DNA from: Bacteroidaceae bacterium
Lineage (GTDB): Bacteria > Bacteroidota > Bacteroidia > Bacteroidales > Bacteroidaceae
Length of the DNA: 64,000 nt
Assembly: GCA_017466325.1 (NCBI GenBank)
Contig: JAFTUK010000029.1
Span: 1 to 64,000 of the forward strand
Reading direction: 5' to 3'
Below, piece by piece: positions 1 through 7,780 of the stretch (positions are counted from its first letter, which is position 1; every line of letters starts with the position of its first letter). The position numbers and the translations under genes are program-made. Under the pieces are notes generated by a model. The model ran no database searches. It was not told the DNA's origin and saw nothing but the letters and a program-made list of their open reading frames with translations.

Positions 1-291
1 CTTTGAATAACTTAAACCTGTTTGGATTCTTCTAAGGATAACTAATCGGGAACAAGGTCCCGGTGCGTTGCACCTTGAATCTCTAATATGGAATGTCTGT
101 TTAAGATCTGTTGAATCTGTTGAATGATATATCCTTAGTTAAGCGCTAAAGATTCGGTAGATTCGGTAAATTTGCGGTCTATATAACAACACTAATGATT
201 TTTATTGGAACACGAATCACACGAATCGGGCGTATTTTCTTATATCAACGCGATTGTACAGATTTAGACAGAATTGTTTTTATCGCACACA

Positions 292-345
292 GACTGCTTT
301 AGCTTGATGAGCGTATACGACTGCTTTAGCTTGATGAGCGTAGGC
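292..345. repeat. 27-bp tandem pair, copy A
   Basis: Two near-identical 27-bp units beginning gactgctttagcttgatgag lie head to tail (292-318 and 319-345). The same pair occurs at 1333-1386. In both places it is preceded by tatcgcac and followed by a short AT-rich stretch ending in aaagcac. Confidence 0.9.
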
Positions 346-456
346 GAATAAAGCACAGAAAACACAGAATTTCACTGATTTATTTCAGATTCTTGTGGCT
401 GATATTCAATAGATTCACTCAAACGAGTTTGGATGATCCTATTGGCTATCATCCTT

Positions 457-470
457 GAAGACAGGTCTTC
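457..470. repeat. GAAGAC palindrome, copy A
   Basis: GAAGACAGGTCTTC is an interrupted palindrome followed by gcaactgtgttgctg. A near copy with the same follow-on sequence is at 1434-1447. It marks the boundary of the duplicated spacer of the UpxY-like genes. Confidence 0.85.
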
Positions 471-583
471 GCAACTGTGTTGCTGGAATCCAATTGGGAA
501 TACAGAAAGACATTGATAGTTTATCGTTTAACGAGGATAGAGTGTAAGGTGGGTATAGATGATAAGGGGCGGGGGACGATGAA

Positions 584-1165
584 CTAAGCGTTAAGGGGTT
601 CCATCTGATGTTTGGGGATGTAGGTGGTGGCATAGGAGATGATGCCGGGGATGGTGACAACAACACGGGTTTGGGTGTGGATGCGTGCAACTCGGCCAAT
701 GACTCCTTTGAAGGGGCCGTCCGTAATGCGGACGGGACCACCAGAACGGTAGTGTATCTCGGCATCGGTGACGGAATAGGATTGGGGCAGTCCCACGTTG
801 ACAAGTCGGATGAGGTTTTCCATATTGTCGTCGGGGACTGTTATAGGGGCGTATTGAGCGGTGAGCGAGGTGCAATTAACGGTGAGCGGTGAGCGGTGAG
901 CGGTGAGCGGAGGCTGTTGGCTGACTTCTGACTGGTGTACAAATTGGATGGTGGTATTTTTTATGATGTTGTGGATATTGTCGTAAGTGCCATAGACAAA
1001 GAGCAGGTCAGGCCGTGAGGGCATCTGCTGCCATACCTTTTCCTCACCAATCATGGTGGGACGATATTCCGTGGGGGTGAAGGCGGTAAGGCCTGTTCCC
1101 GACAAATGTTCACAAGCAGAGAGGGCATTGCCGTCTGTAGTGCGAAGAATGTACCAGCGATACAT
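584..1165 (-). CDS. UpxY-like NusG-family transcription antiterminator
   Basis: This 193-residue protein begins with a NusG N-terminal type fold signature (RWYILRTT, residues 3-10) and ends with a KOW-like segment (RITDGPFKGVIGRVARI, about residues 145-165). That is the layout of the Bacteroidales UpxY proteins, which are known to bind elongating RNA polymerase and allow transcription of capsule operons. Between the two parts, about residues 83-105, lies a low-complexity stretch rich in LTAHRSPLT-like sequence. It is encoded by a 7-bp tandem array at about 860-910 and looks like an expansion rather than conserved domain sequence. The ATG at 1165 directly follows another short 7-bp array. The operon it would serve must lie left of the window, beyond a 583-bp spacer. 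The exact target is inference. Confidence 0.8.
   Translation of the reverse strand: MYRWYILRTTDGNALSACEHLSGTGLTAFTPTEYRPTMIGEEKVWQQMPSRPDLLFVYGTYDNIHNIIKNTTIQFVHQSEVSQQPPLTAHRSPLTVNCTSLTAQYAPITVPDDNMENLIRLVNVGLPQSYSVTDAEIHYRSGGPVRITDGPFKGVIGRVARIHTQTRVVVTIPGIISYATTYIPKHQMEPLNA
882..909. repeat. GGTGAGC heptamer array inside a coding region
   Basis: Four consecutive 7-bp units of GGTGAGC type run without interruption, with degenerate units on the left from about 858. The array lies within the reading frame of the UpxY-like gene, and 21-bp multiples keep the frame open. Confidence 0.9.
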
Positions 1166-1503
1166 ACGGTGAGCGGTGAGAAAGGATGTTAAATGTTAAA
1201 CGTTAAACGAGATCGATTTTGACCACGAATCACACGAATCGAACGAATCTTTTTTAAATTATCAACGGATTGTACGGAGTTTACGAACTGAAATCGGAAA
1301 TCGGAAATCGGAAAACTGGTTTATCGCACACAGACTGCTTTAGCTTGATGAGCGTAGACGACTGCTTTAGCTTGATGAGCGAAGGCGAATAATAAAGCAC
1401 GGATTTCACAGAATATACTGATATATTGGGGTTGAAGACAAGTCTTCGCAACCATGTTGCTGAAATCTTTCGCTAAACAGCTCATACGCTTCACGCTAAC
1501 CGT
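1166..1503. other. repeat-rich spacer between the two UpxY-like genes
   Basis: No gene is seen. A short GGTGAGC array (about 1168-1185) abuts the start of the left-hand gene. Then follow three 9-bp units (cacgaatca-like, about 1223-1250), a 7-bp array of gaaatcg (about 1292-1317), the second copy of the 27-bp pair (1333-1386) and the second GAAGAC palindrome (1434-1447). The right half is a diverged copy of 281-491. Confidence 0.75.
1333..1386. repeat. 27-bp tandem pair, copy B
   Basis: This second occurrence of the gactgctttagcttgatgag tandem pair (1333-1359 and 1360-1386) matches 292-345 almost base for base. Confidence 0.9.
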
Positions 1504-2421
1504 TCATCTCTCACCGTTATCGTCTATCGGTTCCAGAAACGCGGATGGGATATATGCTGTGGCTATGGTAAAGAGACCTTCCACGATGACGGCAACACGT
1601 TGCTGGCCTTGGTAACGTGCCACACGGCCTGTGACTCCGGAAAAGCGACCTTGGGTGATGCGCACCTGCTGGCCTTTTGTGAAATGGGTATCTGTCTGGG
1701 GCACAAGGGCTATGTTACCGTCGTCCACGGCACATATTATGCGGAGACTCTCCATCTGGCGCTCAGGGACAACGAGAGGGCGGGAAACGGTTTCACGGCC
1801 TTTGGTTTCCTTTGTGTAATAGAACCGTAGAAAGGGGAGGTGTGCATTGTCGTAGACAAAGGCCTGCACTTCCTGCAATGTGCCAAAGGCGAAGAGAATG
1901 TTGGGGATACGTGACACACGCAAGTTTCTACGCTTGCCGTCAACCTCCTTTATCTGCTCCATGGTGGGCCAATAGGCAGTGCCACCATGAGCGGTGATAT
2001 AGTCGTATGCCAGTTGCTCGCGACCATAAGTGGTGCGGAGGGCATACCAGTGGGGAACGGGGAGCGGGGAACGGTGAGAGGTTAGCGGTGAGGGGGTAGT
2101 GGTGGGAGGATTTTGTTCCTTTTGCTCGTTAATCGTTAATCGATCTTCGTCAAGCACTCTTGCGGAAAGGGTGTTTTTGGTGGACACCCCATTTTGTGCA
2201 CTTACTGGCAGGGAAACTGCTGGGTGTACTTTGGGGAGGGCATCGGAGGCAAGTCCGGTGCAGGGAATGGGATTGACCTTTCCGGGTATGACAACATCTG
2301 TCGGTACAGACATTTTCGTAAAATCCGTAGCTGCCCACGACTGAGCTGCGAGATGGAAGATACGGACACAAAAAAAGCGTGGAACCATCGTTGTCCGTCC
2401 CACGCATCGAGGCTCTCGCAT
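1504..2421 (-). CDS. UpxY-like NusG-family antiterminator with long N-terminal extension
   Basis: Residues from about 123 to 305 form a typical UpxY/NusG protein: WYALRTTYGREQ at the start, then SRIPNILFAFGT, and a KOW segment near VRITQGRFSGVTGRVARYQGQQ. The first 120 or so residues resemble no domain I know. The join is made by eight 7-bp repeat units (2052-2107) that encode SPLTSHRSPLPVP just before WYALR, where sister proteins have their initiator Met. No ATG or GTG sits close to the domain start. Either the gene is read as a fusion from ATG 2421 or ATG 2313, or it has lost its own start. The C-terminal residues NGER and the stop are also repeat-like. It is probably an antiterminator, but whether it is functional is uncertain. 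Confidence 0.7.
   Translation of the reverse strand: MREPRCVGRTTMVPRFFCVRIFHLAAQSWAATDFTKMSVPTDVVIPGKVNPIPCTGLASDALPKVHPAVSLPVSAQNGVSTKNTLSARVLDEDRLTINEQKEQNPPTTTPSPLTSHRSPLPVPHWYALRTTYGREQLAYDYITAHGGTAYWPTMEQIKEVDGKRRNLRVSRIPNILFAFGTLQEVQAFVYDNAHLPFLRFYYTKETKGRETVSRPLVVPERQMESLRIICAVDDGNIALVPQTDTHFTKGQQVRITQGRFSGVTGRVARYQGQQRVAVIVEGLFTIATAYIPSAFLEPIDDNGER
2052..2107. repeat. heptamer array at the NusG-domain junction
   Basis: There are eight 7-bp units of ggggaac, ggtgaga, ggttagc and related types in phase. They lie immediately upstream (minus-strand sense) of the codons for HWYALR in the UpxY-like gene. Confidence 0.9.
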
Positions 2422-2952
2422 TGCCCGTAAAAGTCGAAACGAACAACGCCAAAGCCCACGCCGATATGAATATACACCTTTCCCACAACTGCATTACGCA
2501 AGGGTACACCTTATAATTATATATAAGGTATAGCACGTGCTGCACTGGCAGTACGCGAGAGGGCTTATAATCACACCCGGGGCATTCACCGTTGCTATGT
2601 TTTTGACTTTTACATACGGAATTTGCGAGATTTCGATGCGTCAAGAACAGAGCGTCTAAGTAAACGCCTTTCTATATGTCAGACTTTCTCTTCTTCCCCA
2701 CCCTTTTCCTTTGAGATGTCCCTACTCTATTAGAACGAGGACCACCCAACTCGGCGTGGACTATCCGAAAACCATTGTACGAAACGCTTTTCGCTAACAG
2801 ATTTGCACTTCGGACATAGAAAGTCGTTACAAATATAATATTTTTTTTCCTAATATGGATAAATAGATGTAAAAAAAACAGCTTACAGCGGTTTTAACCC
2901 CAATACCACCAACGATTGGAGATGCTCCCCCCAGAGCATGCATTGCGTCCTT

Positions 2953-3047
2953 AGTGGCGGCAAAAAGAACCGCCAATGGCGGTGAACTTTATCGCCAATG
3001 GCGGCTAATTTCATCGCCACTGGCCGTGAATTTTATCGTCACTGGGA
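2953..3047. repeat. 22-bp periodic GCCACTGGCGG-type palindromic repeat
   Basis: Units of the form atcgccaatggcggctaatt repeat with about 22-bp period three to four times, each with a small palindrome centred on CCA(A/C)TGG. The same motif occurs in the hairpin at 20830-20902, so this is a dispersed family. Confidence 0.8.
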
Positions 3048-3202
3048 ACTCGGCAAGAAACCGATATCCCCAATCGGGCATTTATCGTTATGATGACAAG
3101 AGACCTTGTGTTTGAACAGATATTTTGCCGCTTTGAGGGCGCAATGTGGTTCCATTGCAACCGAGAAGTGACGAAACAGATGACAAAAATGGCTTTATTA
3201 GC

Positions 3203-3338
3203 GCGTAACCGCCTAATGAACCGATTTGCCCCCACCTTTGGTTTTGAACAAAGGCGAATACGAAGAGGCCGTTTCTGAACCGGGATTCAGAAACGGTCTT
3301 ACTTCGTGCTATCCCCAATCGGGCATTAGGCGGTTACG
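3203..3338. repeat. 15-bp inverted repeat enclosing a second hairpin
   Basis: CGTAACCGCCTAATG at 3204-3218 is matched exactly by its reverse complement at 3324-3338. Between them, AGGCCGTTTCTGAA (3266-3279) pairs with its near-perfect complement at 3286-3299 around a 6-nt loop. Neither hairpin has the U tract of a simple terminator. Confidence 0.8.
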
Positions 3339-3379
3339 TGCTAATGACCGACTTGGGATTATAGACAGATTATATAATG

Positions 3380-5125
3380 TTAGCGAGGGACCGTATCAGT
3401 CTTTACAGAATCACTGATTTCGAGCACCCTTTCTGCCACGGTCTTGTAGGTAGAGTCATGGAGAAGGCTGTCCTTCTCGGCTTCTATCTCCCTCTGGATG
3501 TACTTTTCGGCCTCCACCGTCTGGGGGGTGCCGTTGCCCCATACCAGTTCGTAGTAACCACGGTCCAAGGGACGATGTGCTCCGTCATAGAGGAAGGCGA
3601 AGACAAACATGTTACCACCCGTCTCGTCTCCCTTATATCTTGAGTATTCGCCCATGGGATGGAGTGCTGCGTATGCCACCTCGCCCTGCAGAGCCTTCTC
3701 GTTGATGCGAACGAAGAAGAAGCGGTCCTTCTTTTCGGCATAGGCGTTGGTGATGACGATAGATGAATCCTGGCTGTTGACACGGAACTCGAGGTCGGTA
3801 CCCTTCTCGCCGAACCAGTCCTTGACCACGAAGGTGCTGTCGTCCATCATGGTCATCTCTATCTGCTGGTGCTGGGGAGAGTTGCACAGAGTACCCTGCG
3901 TCTGCACGTTCCATACGGGAGCGGCGGCAAACAGAGTGCCGATGTACATGATCAGCACGTACACCCAATGTGCGAAGATACCTGCACAGATACCGCCGAG
4001 GAAAGAACTGAGGAATGCCTTGGGAACCAGAGGACGGTAACCAAGAGAGTCAAGCGTAGCGGCATCGGTGCTGAGATAACCGCTCCAGCACATGCCCATG
4101 GCGGTACATACGGCTATGGCATTGCCGTCTATGATGCCCTTGGCGGTAAACTCGGGAATCAAGCCCAAGGCTGCGCCCACAGCACCCAGTGCGGTGATGG
4201 GGAAGGCAACAAGTTCGGGGGCAGAGAAACCGAAAAGCCACTCGAACACGAAACTTATCTTGCCTGCCACCCATGGCAGAAGTTGTGTTCCCTGGAAGGC
4301 TCCGCCAGTGTACACGATAATATCGTTGCCCATCTCATCCACACCCTCGGCAGTACCTCCAAAGGTGAGCATCATCACCAGGGTACTGATGATAAGCACG
4401 CCGGGGATAATGGCCATACCGATGGTGACACCGTCCTTACCTCCGTCCAGCAGGGCGTTCAGTACACGCACGAACAGGCTTCCGTCCTTCTTCTGCTCCT
4501 CTCCGTCCTGAGAGAAACTGACGTCGGGCAATACCTCTCCACCCGTATAGTTAGTCACGGCCGTAGCGTCCTCGTCCTTGTAGTTGGGGAACATCTTCAG
4601 GGTGAAGCGTTGCATGAGCCTGGTGGCAATGATGCATCCGAAGATGGCACCGCTCAAGCCCACAAAGGGAGCCAGGAAATAGCCCTGGCCTATCATGAAG
4701 ACCAGCACCAGCAGGCCCATGCCGAAGGCCGTACCGAAGTTTACCAGCGACACGTGCTGGTACTTCTTGAAGTAGCGGGCAAAGCCCTTGTCCTGACTGA
4801 GGGCAATGATTGCCGGGTTGTCACTGAGGAAAGTGAGTACCGCCGCCAGCGAAGCCACACCGGGCATATTGAACACGGGGCGCATGATGGGACGCAGAAG
4901 GCGCTGCAACAGGTCCACAACTCCGAACTCCACGAAAATCTTGCCCAGAGCACCGGTTATCACGCACATGCCCATGAGGTAGAACACGGTGTTGAGCAAC
5001 AGGTCGTGTGCCGTGTGCATGATGGTGTTGAGCATGTTGGCAAATCCCATCACACTGCCCATGTATCCAAACAGGGCAACGATGATGAGCAGGCATGGAA
5101 TGCCATTAGGAATCTTTTTAAGCAT
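3380..5125 (-). CDS. Gate-domain (SpmA/SpmB-like) inner-membrane protein with C-terminal soluble domain
   Basis: The first 400 or so residues of this 581-residue protein are strongly hydrophobic, with about ten membrane segments, and carry nucleoside-recognition/Gate features such as FLSDNPAIIALSQDKG and GNAIAVCTAMGMCWSGYLS. This fits the SpmAB-like membrane protein family, whose substrate is not established. From about residue 400 the chain turns into a charged, soluble region of about 180 residues that I do not recognise. It contains aromatic-rich strands (DRFFFVRINEKA, YYELVWGNG) and ends in a charged helix. The family members I know are mostly membrane part only, so this tail is notable. 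The porin gene lies 108 bp upstream on the same strand and may share its transcript. Confidence 0.8.
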   Translation of the reverse strand: MLKKIPNGIPCLLIIVALFGYMGSVMGFANMLNTIMHTAHDLLLNTVFYLMGMCVITGALGKIFVEFGVVDLLQRLLRPIMRPVFNMPGVASLAAVLTFLSDNPAIIALSQDKGFARYFKKYQHVSLVNFGTAFGMGLLVLVFMIGQGYFLAPFVGLSGAIFGCIIATRLMQRFTLKMFPNYKDEDATAVTNYTGGEVLPDVSFSQDGEEQKKDGSLFVRVLNALLDGGKDGVTIGMAIIPGVLIISTLVMMLTFGGTAEGVDEMGNDIIVYTGGAFQGTQLLPWVAGKISFVFEWLFGFSAPELVAFPITALGAVGAALGLIPEFTAKGIIDGNAIAVCTAMGMCWSGYLSTDAATLDSLGYRPLVPKAFLSSFLGGICAGIFAHWVYVLIMYIGTLFAAAPVWNVQTQGTLCNSPQHQQIEMTMMDDSTFVVKDWFGEKGTDLEFRVNSQDSSIVITNAYAEKKDRFFFVRINEKALQGEVAYAALHPMGEYSRYKGDETGGNMFVFAFLYDGAHRPLDRGYYELVWGNGTPQTVEAEKYIQREIEAEKDSLLHDSTYKTVAERVLEISDSVKTDTVPR

Positions 5126-5190
5126 ATCTTTTAATTTTGTTTTGTATCAGAATCAGATTGTTCTCGAACAGGATTAAGGTTAGAGCAGGG

Positions 5191-5233
5191 GCTCGCTCAC
5201 CGCTCACCTTTCACCTCTCCTTTTCCCGTTTTC
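5191..5233. repeat. short heptamer array before the porin stop
   Basis: Degenerate 7-bp units (gctcacc, gctcacc, tttcacc, tctcctt, ttcccgt) lie in the spacer between the Gate-domain gene and the porin gene, directly beside the porin stop codon. Confidence 0.75.
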
Positions 5234-6325
5234 CTACCATTTGTTTATTGCCCACTTCAAACCTTTCAGCACGTCGAGGTAAATCTTAGCACCTACGTTC
5301 ACACGTATCTGCCCGTCCTGCATGGCACCTCCGGGATTGGTATTCACCCCCCAACTGTAGCCAGCCGAACCGTAAAGTCTCAGCACCTCAGGGTACTTCT
5401 TGAAGGGTTCGTACTCTATGCCTCCGCTCACACCGTGCATCTCTGTGCCGTCAAACACGTAGCAGTCGGCATCCGTACCGGTATTGTTCACGTCATAGGT
5501 GTACTTGGCAAACAGGCGCACGGTGCTATGTGGCTTGCCGCTCATCTCGGCAATGACGCTACAGTCCTCGAACAGGAAAGTCTGGCGGCTGCTGGCACGG
5601 TTCACGTAATCCAGTTCCAGCCACAAACGTTTAGGGAGGAAGTTGAACTTGTTGCCAAGTGCAATATAGTTCATCCAACGGCCTTCTGTACACTGGAAAG
5701 CATTCAGCGACCAGATAGTTTCCCATATGCCGTGCCTGCCGTTCCACATCAACGAGAAGCCATAGGTGTTGTTGCTTCCTATATGCGTACGGAAAGGGCT
5801 GTTGCTGAACTGGAAGGTCAGACGGTCGTTCTCGCCGAAGTTGTATGCCACGCTGGCACCAAACTGATAGCATCCGATATGGTTCCAATACTCGCTGTTG
5901 CTGTTGTACATGTCTATGGGCGGACGGTCGTACTCGTATCCGCCTATGGCCACCACCTGCTTACCTGCAGAGATGAGCCAGTCCTTGTTGGGAGCATAGT
6001 TCAGCACCATCCAGTCTGTGGAGTTCCAGAAATTGCGTTCGCTGGTTATATTCAGACGTTGGCGCCAAGAGAAACTCAGACCCTTGTAGAGCCTGGCATC
6101 CAGGCGCAGGTTGAAGAAGTCACCACGGAAGCCCGTGCGGTCATCGTCCGTCACACCGGCCGTGCGGAACATCTGCCAGCCGAAACGTCCCTCCAACGAG
6201 AATTTCAACACCTCGGGGCCCTCATACTGCACCTGCTTTCTCGCCCCGTGAGAATCAGGTTCCTCTGCATGTGCAACCATGGAACAGGCGCACATCATTA
6301 CCAAAGATGCAAGTAACTTTTTCAT
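5234..6325 (-). CDS. OprO/OprP-type outer membrane porin
   Basis: The 363-residue product has a clear signal peptide (MKKLLASLVMMCACSMVAHA). It is followed by alternating amphipathic strands rich in aromatic residues, for example GLSFSWRQRLNITSER, WMVLNYAPNKDWLISAGKQ and LRLYGSAGYSW, and it ends in a Trp. This suits a phosphate-selective-porin-like beta barrel in the outer membrane; the permeating solute is not predictable. The frame is open further upstream, but the ATG at 6325 is chosen because it starts the signal peptide and because a full promoter ends only about 11 bp upstream. The mRNA leader would therefore be very short. Confidence 0.85.
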   Translation of the reverse strand: MKKLLASLVMMCACSMVAHAEEPDSHGARKQVQYEGPEVLKFSLEGRFGWQMFRTAGVTDDDRTGFRGDFFNLRLDARLYKGLSFSWRQRLNITSERNFWNSTDWMVLNYAPNKDWLISAGKQVVAIGGYEYDRPPIDMYNSNSEYWNHIGCYQFGASVAYNFGENDRLTFQFSNSPFRTHIGSNNTYGFSLMWNGRHGIWETIWSLNAFQCTEGRWMNYIALGNKFNFLPKRLWLELDYVNRASSRQTFLFEDCSVIAEMSGKPHSTVRLFAKYTYDVNNTGTDADCYVFDGTEMHGVSGGIEYEPFKKYPEVLRLYGSAGYSWGVNTNPGGAMQDGQIRVNVGAKIYLDVLKGLKWAINKW

Positions 6326-6336
6326 AATTTCGCTAT

Positions 6337-6368
6337 CAAAGGTACGAAGATTAAGGCACTTGGGCAAA
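6337..6368 (-). promoter_or_regulatory. promoter of the porin gene
   Basis: On the minus strand TTTG (6365-6368) and TACCTTTG (6337-6344) are separated by 20 bp, matching the Bacteroidetes sigma-ABfr consensus. The -7 box ends 11 bp before the start codon. Confidence 0.8.
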
Positions 6369-6458
6369 AGAACCTCTACACTTTTTGGACATTTGCACCA
6401 AATAACGCAACTTTGACCTACGGTTTTAGTTACCCACGGCCGGAAATATCCAAATAAG

Positions 6459-6490
6459 TTTGATATTTCGCTCACTTAATCGTAACTTTG
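6459..6490 (+). promoter_or_regulatory. promoter of rfbD
   Basis: TTTG (6459-6462), a 20-bp spacer and TAACTTTG (6483-6490) fit the Bacteroidetes promoter. The leader to the rfbD ATG would be about 50 nt. Confidence 0.8.
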
Positions 6491-6544
6491 CATCCAAAGT
6501 ACAAACCACGAATCACTATATAAAATTTAGATTCTATAAATATT

Positions 6545-7540
6545 ATGAGGATACTGGTAACAGGAGCCAACGGGCAATTAGGTTCCGAAATGCGTCTGCT
6601 TGCCAAGAACAGCGCAGACGAGTTCCTTTTCACCGACGTAAACCAAGTGGAGGGACAGAAAACCGTATTTCTTGACATCACCGACCGCCAGGCGGTTCTG
6701 GACATGGTACAGACACACGGCATCGATGCCATCGTGAACTGTGCCGCATGGACTAATGTGGATGCCTGCGAAACCGACCCGGAACTGGCGGCTCTGGCCA
6801 TGAGGCTCAATGCCGATGCCCCGGAAAACCTTGCCCTTGCCATGAAAGCCGCAGGAGGTCTGCTGATACACATCTCCACCGACTATGTCTTCGGCACAGA
6901 GCCGTACAACACCCCATACCGCGAAGACCAGCAGGGCACACCCACCGGAGTGTACGGCCGCACCAAGAAGGAGGGCGAGGAACGCATCCTTGCCACCGGA
7001 TGCCAGTACGTCATCATACGCACGGCATGGCTCTACTCCGAGTTTGGCAAAAACTTCTGCAAGACAATGCTCCAACTTACCGCCGAACGCCCCACGCTGA
7101 ATGTTGTCTACGACCAGTGCGGCACACCGACATACGCACTGGACCTTGCCCGTGCCATCTGCACCATACTCCAGGACTACAACACCTCGCTCACCGCTCA
7201 CCATATTCTCCCTCCCATAGAGGGGAGGGATGGGGAGGGGTCTTTCCTCCCCTACCCCAAAACCGGCATCTACCACTATTCCAACCTCGGTGTATGCTCC
7301 TGGTACGACTTCACGCAGATGATACAACAGACGGCCAACACGCTCTGCACCTCGGCAGAAGCCCAACGCCATTGCGACATCCGTCCATGCCTGAGCAGCC
7401 AGTACCCATCGCCCGTGAAGCGCCCCTCCTACTCCGTCCTGGACAAGACAAAGATACAGGAAGCCTTCCATCTGGACATCCCCTACTGGACAGACTCCCT
7501 CAGGCAGTGCATCGCAAACCTAATTCAAACGGAAAAGTGA
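6545..7540 (+). CDS. rfbD: dTDP-4-dehydrorhamnose reductase
   Basis: RfbD reduces dTDP-4-keto-L-rhamnose to dTDP-L-rhamnose, the last step of the pathway, in the cytosol. Visible are the Rossmann motif GANGQLG (residues 8-14), STDYVF (about 111-116), the YxxxK pair (Tyr137, Lys141) and the GIYHYSNLGVCSWYDF segment. Between about residues 213 and 238 there is an extra stretch (SLTAHHILPPIEGRDGEGS), encoded by a short heptamer run and a REP-like double hairpin. It keeps the frame but interrupts the usual substrate-side region. The last residues (QTEK) and the stop codon are formed by another 7-bp array. The partners rfbA, rfbB and rfbC lie 38-45 kb away in this window. Confidence 0.92.
   Translation: MRILVTGANGQLGSEMRLLAKNSADEFLFTDVNQVEGQKTVFLDITDRQAVLDMVQTHGIDAIVNCAAWTNVDACETDPELAALAMRLNADAPENLALAMKAAGGLLIHISTDYVFGTEPYNTPYREDQQGTPTGVYGRTKKEGEERILATGCQYVIIRTAWLYSEFGKNFCKTMLQLTAERPTLNVVYDQCGTPTYALDLARAICTILQDYNTSLTAHHILPPIEGRDGEGSFLPYPKTGIYHYSNLGVCSWYDFTQMIQQTANTLCTSAEAQRHCDIRPCLSSQYPSPVKRPSYSVLDKTKIQEAFHLDIPYWTDSLRQCIANLIQTEK
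7209..7252. repeat. REP-like double hairpin inside rfbD
   Basis: TCCCTCCC (7209-7216) pairs with GGGAGGGA (7223-7230), and GGGGAGG (7232-7238) pairs with CCTCCCC (7246-7252). Related hairpins lie in spacers at 7719-7751 and 34726-34746. Here the element is translated. Confidence 0.8.
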
Positions 7541-7565
7541 AAACGGGAAACGGGAAACGATAACA
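7531..7565. repeat. heptamer array supplying the rfbD stop
   Basis: The units ggaaaag, tgaaaac, gggaaac, gggaaac and gataaca are in 7-bp phase. The TGA of rfbD (7538-7540) is part of the second unit. Confidence 0.9.
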
Positions 7566-7718
7566 ATCAGCATAACAATGCCCCATCATCTGTGTAAATC
7601 CGTCAAATCCGCCGATCGTAATTCGAACTTCGCCCTTCAACATTAACCTTTAACCTATTAACTATTTAACAAAATCCCACCAACCTCTGCCAACATGCAG
7701 AAACACCGCGCCAGCTCT

Positions 7719-7751
7719 TCTCCCCATAGAGGGGGAGATGCCTGAAAGGCA
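7719..7751. repeat. REP-like double hairpin before luxS
   Basis: TCTCCCC (7719-7725) pairs with GGGGAGA (7732-7738) across atag-type loop sequence. It is followed directly by TGCCT-gaa-AGGCA (7739-7751). The element is about 30 bp upstream of the luxS start, so it will be in the luxS leader if transcription begins further left. Confidence 0.8.
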
Positions 7752-7780
7752 GAGGGGGTCTGTGGGTTCCCTCTAAAAAT

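Larger units (their letters stand above)
1..583. other. repeat-rich non-coding stretch
   Basis: No convincing gene is seen here. The stretch lies downstream of the first UpxY-like gene, which is on the minus strand. It holds short 9-bp doublets (positions 106-123 and 151-168), the doublet cacgaatca/cacgaatcg near 210-230, a 27-bp tandem pair (292-345) and a GAAGAC-type palindrome (457-470). Several of these blocks reappear downstream of the second UpxY-like gene, so the spacer looks duplicated together with the gene. Small open frames that cover it read through repeats and resemble no family I know. Confidence 0.7.
2422..3379. other. long structured intergenic region
   Basis: No supported gene is present. 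The part next to the UpxY-like gene (2422-2840) probably holds its leader. On the minus strand a TATATTTG element (2831-2838) fits the -7 consensus, although no good -33 element is seen. From 2953 to 3047 there is a 22-bp periodic palindromic repeat. From 3203 to 3338 there is a pair of 15-bp inverted arms, and inside it a 14-bp hairpin (3266-3299). The sequence ccccaatcgggcatt occurs twice (about 3069 and 3312). Confidence 0.65.

Noticed and set aside
281-1400. CRISPR array from the repeated 27-bp units
   Set aside because: Units are directly adjacent without unique spacers, only two per site, and no cas genes are present.
3869-5134. 421-codon open frame opposite the Gate-domain gene
   Set aside because: The reverse of hydrophobic codons gives a His/Glu/Gln-rich nonsense composition.
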